Assembly (NCBI GenBank): GCA_963966185.1
Contig: CAWZYM010000271.1
Location: forward strand, 494,501 to 558,500
DNA from: Rhabditoides inermis
Taxonomy: Eukaryota > Nematoda > Chromadorea > Rhabditida > Rhabditidae
Direction of reading: 5' to 3'
Length of the DNA stretch: 64,000 nucleotides
Made by a program: the position numbers and the translations under genes. Below the pieces are notes generated by a model. It had not been told where the DNA came from and did not search any database. It saw only the letters and a list, made by a program, of their open reading frames with translations. Positions 32,520 through 43,831 of this stretch are shown in pieces (within the stretch, counting starts at the first letter, position 1; each line of letters opens with the position of its first letter).

Positions 32520-33558
32520 CACAATGGACAACTTAAAAATTACAAGGTTCGAGAAATACAATACAAGAACTGATTGTGAGCATTTCGTGGTAACTAACAA
32601 TAATCGATTTATTGTCAGGAAACTTTATGCATTAACACATTTAGAACACGTAGCATTGTCATTTTTGACCGTCACATCCTTTTGTCGGTATTTGTTGCAT
32701 GCGTTCGCAATGATAACTACTGTACTACTGTACATAGTTCGTAGTAAATGTGGCTACAAACATTTTTTGTGATTAGATAAAAGTTTTTGTTGTTGTTGGT
32801 ATTGCGTTTATTTCACGTACCTATTGTTTTCATCAACCAAAAACAACATTCAATTTGTCTTTAAAATCTTTGAAAAGAACTTGCGTGAAAGTAGAGTTTG
32901 TTTCACGCGACGTAATGCGAGAATAAAAACGAATGCATAATTTTCTAAATTGTAAACCAACATGATCCGATCGCTCACACAGGTTGAAAGACATATAGTA
33001 GAAAAAAAATAACATTGTATCTCAACACCAGTTTATATTAACATTTATCACATGTCATGACAAAAATTTTTTTTAATAAAGTAAATGCATGCGCTTTTCT
33101 TGAAATTTGTCGCAAAACCGTCTTTTCACGCCGCAAGTTTAAAAAAAAAAACAGTTACTTTCACTTTTTTTGAGTTCTCAATTGCTGCTATTTTCACTAT
33201 CAGTAAATTCCAGGCCGAAAACTTGCGCGCTTTTTTGGTAACGTTATTACATCGGTGGCGAATGATGTCCGATCAGTGCCTTTTTTCGAACTGGCGATGA
33301 AAGCGAACGTTTGTCCTTGGGGGTTTGACACACTGAATAAGATCACTTTTGAATGCAAGTATGTACACATGTACAGGAAATACATACAGTTGATACAAAC
33401 AACAACTAGTATTGAACCAAGCGGAAAGAAGTACACAGGAAGTTCGAACACAAACCGTGATCTGATTTGATTTATGAAGCGTCATTTTTCCGTCGTTTGC
33501 GTGCACACAGGAGAATAGCGTAGGATAGTTTTTGTCGCGCTCGGATGGCATTGCTGCC
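32520..33558. other. Intergenic, A/T-rich, no gene seen
   Basis: Over 1 kb between the BEL element and the collagen promoter. Only short ORFs without splice support are present. It probably contains upstream regulatory DNA of the collagen gene. Confidence 0.45.
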
Positions 33559-33559
33559 A

Positions 33560-33567
33560 TATATAAG
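33560..33567 (+). promoter_or_regulatory. TATA box of the collagen gene
   Basis: TATATAAG about 98 bases upstream of the collagen ATG, in the usual setting of highly expressed cuticle collagen genes. TTTCAG four bases before the ATG looks like a 3' splice site, so the 5' end could be trans-spliced or carry a 5' UTR intron. Confidence 0.6.
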
Positions 33568-33664
33568 AAGATGTCAGCGAGCGGAAATCATCAGTCCAGT
33601 TCACTTCCTTCCTACCTTCCTACCCACTACATTCTTCATCGCCACTATTGATGTGTTTCAGGTA

Positions 33665-34583
33665 ATGGCTTCCGAGAAGCAGACGCTCTACGAGACGGAG
33701 CAGGTGAAGAAGTTCGCCTTCTTCGGCGTCGCCGTCTCGACGGTCGCCACGCTGACCGCCATTGTGGCTGTGCCGATGCTGTGCATGTACATGCAGAACG
33801 TGCAGTCCTCCCTCCAGGACGAGATCAACTTCTGCCGCACCCGCGCCGAGACCCTCCGCGGAGAGTACACCAAGGTAGAAAGAGAGAGGGAGGGAAAGAA
33901 AGAAGAGGAAGGAGACTAACGGACCATTACAGCTCGACTCGCACCGTCAGGGAGAGAAGGAGCGCGAGAAGCGTCAGGCCAGCTACCAGTGCTGTTCTTG
34001 CGGAATTGGAGAGGCCGGACCCGCTGGAGCCCCCGGACAGGACGGAGCCCCCGGAAACGACGGACGCCCCGGACAGCCCGGAGCACCCGGACCCGATGCT
34101 CCCGATGACAAGGCTGTCCCCACCGCTGACGACTTCTGCTTCGACTGCCCTGCCGGACCCCCCGGACCTGCCGGAAACCCCGGACCGAAGGGACCCAACG
34201 GACAGCCCGGACAGCCTGGAGAGCCCGGACCTCAGGGACGCCCCGGACAGCCTGGAGCCCCCGGACCTCAGGGACCTCCCGGAGCCCCCGGAAACGACGG
34301 ACAGCCCGGAAACCCTGGAGCCCCCGGACAGACCCGCTCTGTGCCCTCTCCTCCCGGACCCCCCGGACAGCCCGGAGAGCCCGGACCTCAGGGACCCCCC
34401 GGACAGGACGGACGCCCCGGAAACGCCGGACGCCCCGGACAGCCCGGACAGCCCGGAGAGCCTGGACAGGACGGACAGCCCGGAAACCCTGGAGCCGCTG
34501 GAGAGCCTGGAGCTCCCGGAAAGGACGGAGCCAAGGGAAGCTGCGACCACTGCCCCCCTCCCCGCACCGCCCCCGGATATTAA
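33665..34583 (+). CDS. Cuticle collagen (col family)
   Basis: Two exons (33665-33874, 33933-34583) close in phase to 286 aa, a typical size. The N-terminal domain has a membrane anchor ([20 protein letters not shown]) and a basic cleavage-type site (EREKRQ) of the furin/BLI-4 kind. Cys clusters CCSCG, CFDC and CDHC flank Gly-X-Y blocks ([16 protein letters not shown] and others), the layout of nematode cuticle collagens with two main Gly-X-Y regions and a tail PPPRTAPGY. The protein is secreted by the hypodermis, trimerises and is crosslinked into the cuticle. Codon use is strongly biased (GGA Gly, CCC Pro), as for highly expressed collagen genes. The long antisense ORFs over this gene are by-products of that bias. 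Confidence 0.95.
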
Positions 34584-34843
34584 ACTTTTCCAGTGTGCAT
34601 TTGTCTGCAAACATAAAATTTCGAACCAACTGTTGTATCATGCAAAGTTTGCAACACACAAATTTCGAAATATTTTATCGCAAAGCGAGAGATCATGACA
34701 TCATGAACAGGATTAAGGAACGACACATCTTATTCATAAACAAACATCTTTGTTTAGTATGAAATTATTCTAGCGATGATGTCATCAGTTGTCTCTACAG
34801 TGTTGCAGTTTTCCGTGCAAGGATAGGAATACAAGCCAGGCTA
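34584..34843. other. Collagen 3' flank
   Basis: No gene. Contains the collagen 3' UTR (AACTTTTCCAG... and ACATAAAAT-type words downstream of the stop). Confidence 0.4.
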
Positions 34844-35234
34844 CGATTGAATACTATAAACAAGACTTTTTCACAGATACAAGTGAGTCCTCAATGAAAA
34901 AAATCAAATCAGTTTGTGAAAGAAAAGCTGACAATTAAGACAACAATAGGCAAATTGCTTGACAAATATCACCGTGACACAACTACATAGTTTGACGGAA
35001 GCTGTTTGTTTACTAATCGTACGGCGTACGGCGTTCGTACGGCGCGATCGATTCATGATACAAACATACATATGAGCAAATTGAAATGAATAAGTTGTGT
35101 CACGCTGATATTTGTCAAACAATTTGCCTATTGTTGTCTTAATTGTCAGCCTTTCTTTCACAAACTGATTTGATTTTTTTTCATTGAGGACTAACTTGTA
35201 TCTGTGAAAAAGTCTTGTTTATAGTATTTAATCG
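34844..35234. mobile_element. Long-hairpin element H3
   Basis: Arms 34844-34985 and 35093-35234 are near-perfect inverted copies (~142 bp) around a ~107-bp loop. Ends read CGATTGAATACTATAAACAA and the inverse with one change. The loop contains nested CGTACGG words. Non-coding. Confidence 0.85.
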
Positions 35235-35377
35235 AGCCGTCCGTCATAGATTCAAGTCGGTTTAATAGTTTGAAGTCGAACGAATCAATTAGTGGCTCAA
35301 AATTCAATCAACCTGAAGGACAAACATCATGCAGAAACGACTTTTTAAACCAAAAACATGTAGAAGAGTGATGTCGG

Positions 35378-36650
35378 TCAGTCGTGTAGGCTGGATGTGA
35401 TGCGGAGGGCGACTATCTCTATGAGTTGATCCTTTGCCTCTTCAAACTCCGTGAACTCATCGTTGTCCAGTCTGCAGTGATGGAAAACGGTTTTTTTTTC
35501 TTGATCATGAACTGAACCACTCTTTTTAGTGAGTGTGTTAGTCTAAATATAAACCAAACTAACCTTCGTATTAGTTCAGCCAGCATCTCGTCGGCCGATC
35601 GACCCGCGGCCCGAATCAAAAAGACACGACCGAACCTGAGACTTCTTTGTACTTGATTGTAAAGCCATTTGTTTTCTCTCGAAAACGTTCCACAAACCTT
35701 CGTGACAGCATTAATAACGCTCACTTGTTTTTGTATACTTGATTGAGGTGCGCCATTTGATCGGCAGTCGACTGCGATGCCGCAGCCATTGCCGACTGAA
35801 ACAGGATCGACGCTCACGAAAAACTCTTGCTGGTTCGTGAGTTTGTGTAAGACTAGTCGCAACGTAACGTTCTCCGAAACAATTGTTTCAACAAATCAAA
35901 AAATCTCACCTGTTCTTTTCTACTGGCTTGCGCTTCAGCATCGTTTCCGGAGACTTTCTGGCCGATCGCCGGGTGGTTGGACAGTTCCAAGTCGACGTCG
36001 GCCTGAATGAGTCACTACGAGCTAAGCAATGTGCCCTGACCGTCGTCCACTCGCCGCACGCCGCAGCCGCCTTTGCTACCACGGCGGCGACCGATCGGTA
36101 GGGACGGGCGGATACTATTTTCTCCACCTAAACTATGCATGATGTAAGCACACTAGTACACAGTTTCAACTCACCCACGCTGGGGTTTTGGCCCACACGG
36201 CGACGATTTGGAAGGCATTGCTAGCCGGGAGTGCGTTGAACTGAGCGACGGAGATGGAGTTGGAACCGTGAGAAAGAGACGTCATCGGCGTAGTGGCGAT
36301 GCTGATCACAGGCGTCGTTACGTGGTCACTGATTGTAACTGCATAGAGTAAACGAAGCCGCGCCGATCAGACGCACATATGAATATCGCAGCGACGATGA
36401 GTGCAGTGGCTACGAGACCGACGAGCGCTATTATCCAGACCGAGCGCAGACAAACGAGGTGTTTTTGCTCCTGCAGTGGATTCCGCGCGCTATACGATTT
36501 GCATACACGCAACTTACCATTTCGACTACGCCAGCGATCACTAAGCGGATGTGATACGATGGAAACAGTTTTCTCTCTCGCAATCCGCCGATAATTGGCC
36601 AGCTGCATTACCAGATAGTCTGCTGGGCAAGCGATCAAGTACAAAGGCAT
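35378..36650 (-). CDS. OHCU decarboxylase (urate pathway), possibly membrane-anchored
   Basis: Exons 36175-36285 (from internal ATG 36285), 36041-36127, 35910-36002, 35725-35795, 35564-35635 and 35378-35471 close in phase to 175 aa, the normal size of 2-oxo-4-hydroxy-4-carboxy-5-ureidoimidazoline decarboxylase. Motifs: VAQFNALP, W(V)EKIVSARPYRSV, ELSNHPAIGQK (catalytic His), the conserved ASRKEQS region and FGRVFLIRAAGRSADEMLAE then LIRRLDND...IVALRI. The enzyme makes S-allantoin from OHCU after urate oxidation. The frame continues upstream: exon 36175-36338 joins across a 38-bp intron to an ORF starting at 36650 that encodes a transmembrane helix (VWIIALVGLVATALIVAAIF). The long form would have 284 aa. 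Whether the anchor is real or a neighbouring ORF is open; several introns here are also near 38 bp. Confidence 0.85.
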
Positions 36651-37508
36651 AGTACAACCAAAGCTGATCGGCTAGTAACAATCACTGGCGAACTCGATAT
36701 TGTTTCACCCTTAAACCAGCGAAGCCAAGTAGTGAATCTGACATTACGGCGGGGAAAGTTCGTAACGGCTTGGTTCATGTTAAATTGCTTGAAATTTGAA
36801 TGTTTCGTTAAACGTGTCGTTTCTTCTCATGTAGCTAAAGGAAATACAAAGAGATCTGGAATGGCTACGCTTACGGCTTACTTACGGCTTACGCTTCCCC
36901 TTGGCTGCTTTTCATTTTTTTTTCTGAACAATCCAAAAAAATATATACTTTATAAGTACCGCATACAGTCTCGCTCCTTTTTTTAAGCAGATCAGCTGTT
37001 TGTGTTTGAAGACCGTTACACTGTTCACAAAAAAGCGAACTTACACTTGATAGACGATCGCTCTATCTTTTAGACAAAACCGGAGAAAAAGTGAACGAGC
37101 GGAAGAGGTTGAACCACTTAGTGGTCATTCGCTCTATCCACTCAGCCACCATAACTGTGATGACAGTGCGAATTACGCGTGGTGTCTTTGCCATCAAACT
37201 TTGCGGCGCGTTAACGTCATTTCTGAAGTTCTTAGGCAGGCAAGATTAGCGAGTTGCGGCGAGTTTGACCATGTAATTTGCTTATCAGATCAACTGATTA
37301 AAAGTCAATGTTTCAAAAACACATCCATAGTATAGACAACTTGAAAATTGTTTTTATCATATCTCTTGAGCACTCGGATGTAACACTGACAAAAGGAAAA
37401 ATGGAAGAAACGAGAAAATGAGAGAGCACTGTTATAATTGCGTAGAAATTGGCAAAACTGAACAGATATTTGGGGTATGCACTGAACAAAAAATAAAATA
37501 GTAATGGA
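36651..37508. other. Intergenic; degenerate SINE head only
   Basis: No gene seen apart from short unsupported ORFs. It contains the tRNA-like fragment listed separately and lies just downstream of the SORBS stop codon. Confidence 0.4.
37085..37155 (-). mobile_element. SINE family A head fragment
   Basis: On the minus strand GGTGGCTGAGTGGATAGAGC matches the A-box part of the SINE head at 11045-11066. A GTGGTTCAAC follows at B-box distance, but the rest of the tRNA fold is absent. Confidence 0.5.
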
Positions 37509-37802
37509 CTAGTGTTTTTCGACATAGTTTCCGGGGAACGTGCCGAACTGACCGGTTCGGAGCGAGGTTCCTGAAAATCAGTTGATCGATACATCAACAT
37601 CAATCAATAAATCAACTCACCGATAAACCATCCATCATCGCACTTCTCAACCACAAACACAATGTCGTTCGGCTGAAAAAAAAATTGGGAATGTGTGAGT
37701 CGTAGTGAAGAAAAAAACATTTGGAGGATTCTGAGCGCACACCGCACCTGCAGTTCCAACTCGTCGTCGTTGGCGGGTCGATACGCGAACAAAACGCGGA
37801 AA
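37509..37802 (-). other. SORBS third SH3 domain (three exons)
   Basis: Exons 37748-37802, 37621-37672 and 37509-37570 read FRVLFAYRPANDDELELQ, PNDIVFVVEKCDDGWFIG and TSLRTGQFGTFPGNYVEKH. ALYDY-like, DELxL, WFIG and GxFPxNYV positions are all conserved, so ligand binding is expected. Confidence 0.92.
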
Positions 37803-38509
37803 CTGAAACGAAACGATAAGTGATATATATGTAATTAATATCGAAACGGAAAGTGTGACTATCCAGTTATACCGAAACTGTCTGATTGCTAACTAGTGGT
37901 CAGTCTCTTCAAAACTCTTTTTGATCCGTCGAAACACAAACGAACGGGCGAACGGGCGAACGATGTTTCGGTGGCGTTTTCGAAGGAGCTGTTTCGAAAT
38001 CGAAGAGACTGACCACCCTTTACACAACCACTCACGTCTCGCTGCCCTTGGGAATGAATGTGGCGGGCCTTTCCATGTCCATCGGCGGCTGCTCCTGTCG
38101 CCACTCGGACACACTTCGCTCCCGAGACTCACTGAAACGAAGCTGTGATAAAAAAAAGTGATGGTGAATGGTGATATACGCATATCACCGCGAACTGGCT
38201 CTCGGACACAACCAAAGTAGCGAGATGGAGAGCAGATGAATTACACGTGAAACGTGTGCTACTACGAACACCGCACATTTGGTGTTTAAATGATCTGAAT
38301 GAATATATAGTTAGTATGTGATTGAGGGTGACTTGTTAGAAGAGTTGAGTGCGCACTGACCGCATCATTGTGGGCGTGCCGTCTCTCGCCTGCCGACTCA
38401 TCGACTCCTGCTCGTTGCACGCGCTCGAAGGGTGGGTCGACGGCTCGCGCTGAACATGTCCCTTCTCTCTCCTCCTTCATCCTCCAACTCCAACTCCATC
38501 TCCCCCTCC

Positions 38510-38556
<47 letters not shown>

Positions 38557-38853
38557 TCCCTCTCCCTCTCCCTCTCCCTCTCTCTCTCTCTCTCCCTCTC
38601 TCTCTCTCTCTCTCCGCGTCGCGTGAACCGAATCCGCGCGCGCACTCTCTCTCACCTGCACCGGCACGTTGTGCAGTGACTGACTGGCCGGCACGGAGGG
38701 GGTGGCGCTGTTCATCTGCCGGTTGAAGTTGAACGTCTCATCCAAGAGAGCCGAGAGGTCGATGTTGAAGTCGGAAGCCTCCGGCGCTTTCGTAGACCGT
38801 CTGAAACAGGCGAGGATCGGGAAGAATGAGGAGAGAGAGAAAGAGAGAAAGAA

Positions 38854-38912
<59 letters not shown>

Positions 38913-40581
38913 ATGAGCTGTGTACAGTCCTTCATCATAGTAGCTAAAGAAATGTACATATAGAATAAAAAGACTCTCCGCACCTTTGGTCTTCTCCAAT
39001 ATCAATGTCGAACGTGACCGAGGCGGGCACGGCGGGCGCTGTCACCTAGAACGACCGAGTGCATAAAGACATACATAGTGTGCTTTATAATATCATATAT
39101 TACAACCCGTTTACAGTGGGTGGGCAAATCAGTTGCTGTTAGTAGAGAGCGCAAGTGTAAGAGAGTGCGAGGCGGCTAGAAATCGATAGACATCGAGATC
39201 ACACGAGTAAAATCAAATTCGAAATTTCGCGCACGCGCAGTTTTCAAATGCGGGATGGACGCGCGTGGTGGCGGAACTAAATATTCCCTAGACTGTAACA
39301 TTGTGTGTTTATACTATACTTTGAAATGACTTGCTAATCCGGTTGCGCACCGCCTACCTTGGGTGTCTTGGGTCGGTCGGGTATCTGGCCGACGACCGCC
39401 TCTGGTGTCTGCTGCTCGTAGTGCGCCTCCGCGTCCGTCTGTTGGTGGTGGTGTAGCTGCTGAAACGTGTACGCGATCAAGTAACGGTCAATCTCTTCAA
39501 ACTACTCCCGATATGCCTTCCGATTCGCCTTTGAATAACTTTAAACGACTTCGAAATACTTGCGATTGCCTTCCAACGACTTACTGCGGATGGTTTCTGA
39601 TATGTAATGGAAGAGACTGACCGCGCCTCGAAAAGTGTACGTGGTCAATGCCAGAAAACGTAGAAAGAAAATGATGACGATGGAAAATCTACACATAGCT
39701 TGATGGCCTAGTTCAAAAGAATATATATATATATATTCTGGTATGAGCTGTGACAAAATGTACGTTGTATTCGATAATATAGCAATCGGGCAACAGCTCC
39801 CGTAAACAGCACATTCGAAAATACAGGGTTGCTCTCAAAAAAATAGAATGTTTATTGGAAATCGCGGAATAGGAACGGCTTGCTTGGTGATAATACTGTT
39901 CATACCTGCACTGGCTGCTCGATCGGCTGGAAGTGTTCCTGTCCGGAGAGACTCGCGTCCATCGCCTGCCGCTCGTTGTGCAGCGTCTGCACGTAGCTCT
40001 TCGGGAAGATGCCGATTTCACCTAGACATAGGTTTCACTTACATTTAACCTTTTGCCAACTGTTTTACAACTCACAAAGTATTCAGCATTATATAATGTT
40101 TTCAATGCAATACTTCACCATACTTTTGACAAGTAAGTTTCACTCGCAATTTGCGTATTGAATATTTTTGAAATTGCAAAAAAGTTTAGCAGAGTCAGTA
40201 GTAATGATTATTGGTGAATTCACAGTGTTTCATAGAGATTCCCAATCAGAAAACATCACACTCATGACGCTTACCCGCGGCGATAGATATATACCCCGGC
40301 CGAGCGCAGCATGTGATACGCGCCGGGTTTACACTTTTTCTCGCTCGCTCACCGATGTGATTTGTGCCCTCGATCCAATGGGTGTCAATGTCGCGTCGGT
40401 ACGTCACAGTGTCGCCCTGAATGAGAGAGTTTGTTATTTTACAAAAAAAACACAAACAAACAAACAATAAAACACTCACTATGTTGAGGCTCATTTCGTT
40501 GCTGTTTCTGGCTGTGAACGGGTAGATGGCTCGCATGCGAAGCCGGCCGCGTTCGAATTCCTGGTCCACCTAGGAGAGAGG

Positions 40582-40646
<65 letters not shown>

Positions 40647-42164
40647 TCTTTTCACTCGCTCTTACCTGCACATAGCTGGCGGGAAAGAGTCCGACCTTGC
40701 CGTTGCGTTCGCCTTCCCACCTTGAATATGTTATGAAGCGTTGATACTAAATATAAACAAGAATATAGGTACTCACCAGTTGGCGTCGATCTGCTTTCGT
40801 ACGCGAACGATGTCGCCGCGATTGAGAGAAAGCTCTCTGCAAAGACCATCATTAGCAGAGTGAAACCGTATAATTGTGACAGCAAATCGACAAAATACGA
40901 AATATGAGAGCTAAGTATGAAATTCAATAAATGTTATGAAAGTTGTAATGTTTCATAAATATCTACATTCGCAACCATTAATAGCGAATGTGAACCCTTT
41001 TATAAAATGAACGTGAGAAGTATTGCGATTTGCAAATTAAAACGTTTATAGTCAAGTTTGTGTAAAAAAGTACCACCTGCACGACTAAAGCGCTTGTTTA
41101 AAGTATCGCTACATATGTCATCGAAGACATCACTTGCCACTCACTTCTCTCCATGTGCCTGGAACGAGTAGACAACAGTAGCCGTGATGATAGACTGCGG
41201 GGTGATCTCGCGATGCTCACGCTGCAAGAGAGGTATCTCGCTCTCTCTCTCTCTCTCCCTCTCTATTTCTCTCGCTCTCTCACTTCTCCACTCTTTTTCT
41301 AGTCTTTCTCGAAGTGCTAACGCAACACATATGAGAAGAGTGTGCAAGCGCGCGTACCTGTGGTGTGCTGCTCTCTCGCGGCTGCTTGTCCGCGTACCCG
41401 TTCATCAGCCCCTCGAATCTGTCCATGTTCGAAGAGAGCGACGGCGCGGCCGACGGACTGCAAGCATATGTTTTTTTTGAAGAACATGTGCGTCTATTGT
41501 AACTTTTTTGTGTCTGTTCAACAACCACTGTTTTTCAAACCATTGCACGTTTCCTACGAACACACTTTGAATGGCTGTTTCGATTCGGAAGTGACATTGT
41601 TTTCGAATCAGCGCGAGTGGTGTGTGTTGCGAGTACATTGCAGACGGCTCGGACTCACACGTATCCGTGCTGCCTCTTCCTCTGGTCGTGCAGCTCGCTG
41701 GCCAGGCGGTCGGCGCGCTGCCGGCACTCCGCCTCTTCCTGGAAACAGCCTAGCAACACTGCAATTCACCGTAACCTTACGGTAATTCACATCACCATGT
41801 GCTACTTGATTCCAGATAAATATTCTGAATATTCTTCTAGAAATCATATATAGTCAGAATCAGCGAGTTAGCCCTTGGCTATGCTCTGTTGCCGCCGCTT
41901 TCCTCTCTCTCTTGTCTAATACTTTTTTTCCGTAGTTCGGACCGTGGCAAGAAAGTGAGGCTGGCGGTGTCAATTGTGTCTACTACAAAAGCATGAACGA
42001 GTCCGTCAACGGATCAACGACACGTTTAAATAGGTTCATTGTGAACATTTCAAACAATACACGCAACGGGATGCGCAATAGGTTGTTGAGAATCAGATAA
42101 TGATTCACGATTTACGCTAAACAGCACCATGGTGGACAGCACCATCATCATCATCATCATCAGC

Positions 42165-42207
<43 letters not shown>

Positions 42208-42402
42208 TCACTATTCATGACCGACCTTGGAGAGCGCTTTGAGCTCGGCGATCTCCGACGCCAGCTGCTGCGGGGTGGGCGTCTTCGAGTCTGCAAGCAG
42301 GCGAGGTTAGAAGAGCACAGAAGTGGATCATACTACAGAGACGTGTGATGAAAAAGAATGTAAGATCGCATTGAGAGACGGACTGATAAGACGCATACTA
42401 TT

Positions 42403-42442
<40 letters not shown>

Positions 42443-43771
42443 TAAGTAAGTGACACACATGCAGTGGGCAGGTTCCTCCCTTCCCGGGGCACCCTCCGCC
42501 AGCACTCGTCGAGCTGCTGGATCGCCAGCTCCAGCTCGTCGGCAGTCGACTGCAGCCGGTCCGAGATGGCGCGACGGGCTGTTAGCAGGGTGAGTACGAG
42601 ACCGAACAATGAGGGGTACCAAGCACGCAGACTGTTAATCGGGAATCTCTAATAAAATGTTCTTAGCACCACAATCGAGAGAAAAACCCAGTTATGCGGC
42701 GTCTCACTCACACACGATCTGCGTGAGCCTCCGCTTCTCTCGCTCCGTCTGCAGCGGGCCGTCGTCGAGCACGTCGTAGAGCTGCTCGATCTCACAGTCA
42801 CTGAGGGTTAGTGGGGTCAGTCATTACAAGAGATATCGAAGTTTGCAGAGGATGTGTTTGTTAGAGATGTTTCGAAGCCGTTATTGCATACTTGATTCTC
42901 CTGGTGGTTCCGCAGCGCAGGCAGGCCGACGATGTCGAGGCGATCGCGCGCGGATCCTCGTGGCGGAACTTGTACGAGGGAAGGTGGAAGTGCGCCGGCC
43001 GGCCTGTCACGACACGCACATCACTCGCATTGTTAGTTCGGTAGTTCGGTTAGAGGGGAGAGAGAGAGAGAGAGGGAGAGAGATGAGAATGAAAGAGAGA
43101 GAGAGAGATGAGAGAGAGAGATGAGAGAGAGAGATGAGAGAGAGAGAGAGGCACCTTGCGCGTCGCAATTCGTGCCGCCGTGTACGTAATGCAAGTGTAG
43201 GTGTTTGGTTGGAACGCGAGAGGGCGCTAGCGACATGGGAAGAATGCGCCAGAAGGGAACGACAATAATGTATGCGGCGGCGGCGGGGGGGGGGACCGGA
43301 AACGTTCCGAAAAGGCGGGTAAATAGAGGCGCGCTTCCCGAAAAAGCGCAGACGCAGCGAGCAACGAATAACAAAGAAACTACAGACGTCGCAGCACTCA
43401 CCGGCCCTGTCGTTCCAGCCGTTGGTGTCGGCTCGTCCGAGGCTCTTTGCTCGTCGCGGCTCCATGTCGTCCAGTCGAGACGACGGACGCGAGTCGAATC
43501 GAGACGACGGCGTGTACGGGCCTGTAACCACATCACTCATTCAACGCTCTTCGAAAAGGTGTGAAACAGCGAGAGCGCGCGGTGCCACTCTATTGTTTAC
43601 GCTTTTCGCCTCACTGACTCCTCGTTTTTTTTCCGTGTTTCGTCGCAAGCAAAACATACCGGTGGAATAACAAAACATGACATGACCAAAATATGAAAGA
43701 GGGGTCAAAGGTGGGAGGTGGCGGCTGATAAGAGAGAAAGAGGGAAATGGAGAAAGAGAAAGAGAAAGCGG

Positions 43772-43831
<60 letters not shown>

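Noticed and set aside
33916..34659. Long minus-strand ORFs rich in Gly/Val/Ser/Arg
   Set aside because: They are antisense shadows of the collagen Gly-X-Y region with its biased codons.
36318..36650. TM-containing ORF as an independent gene
   Set aside because: Possible, but it splices in phase into the OHCU decarboxylase frame through a 38-bp intron, so I list it as a candidate N-terminal extension instead.
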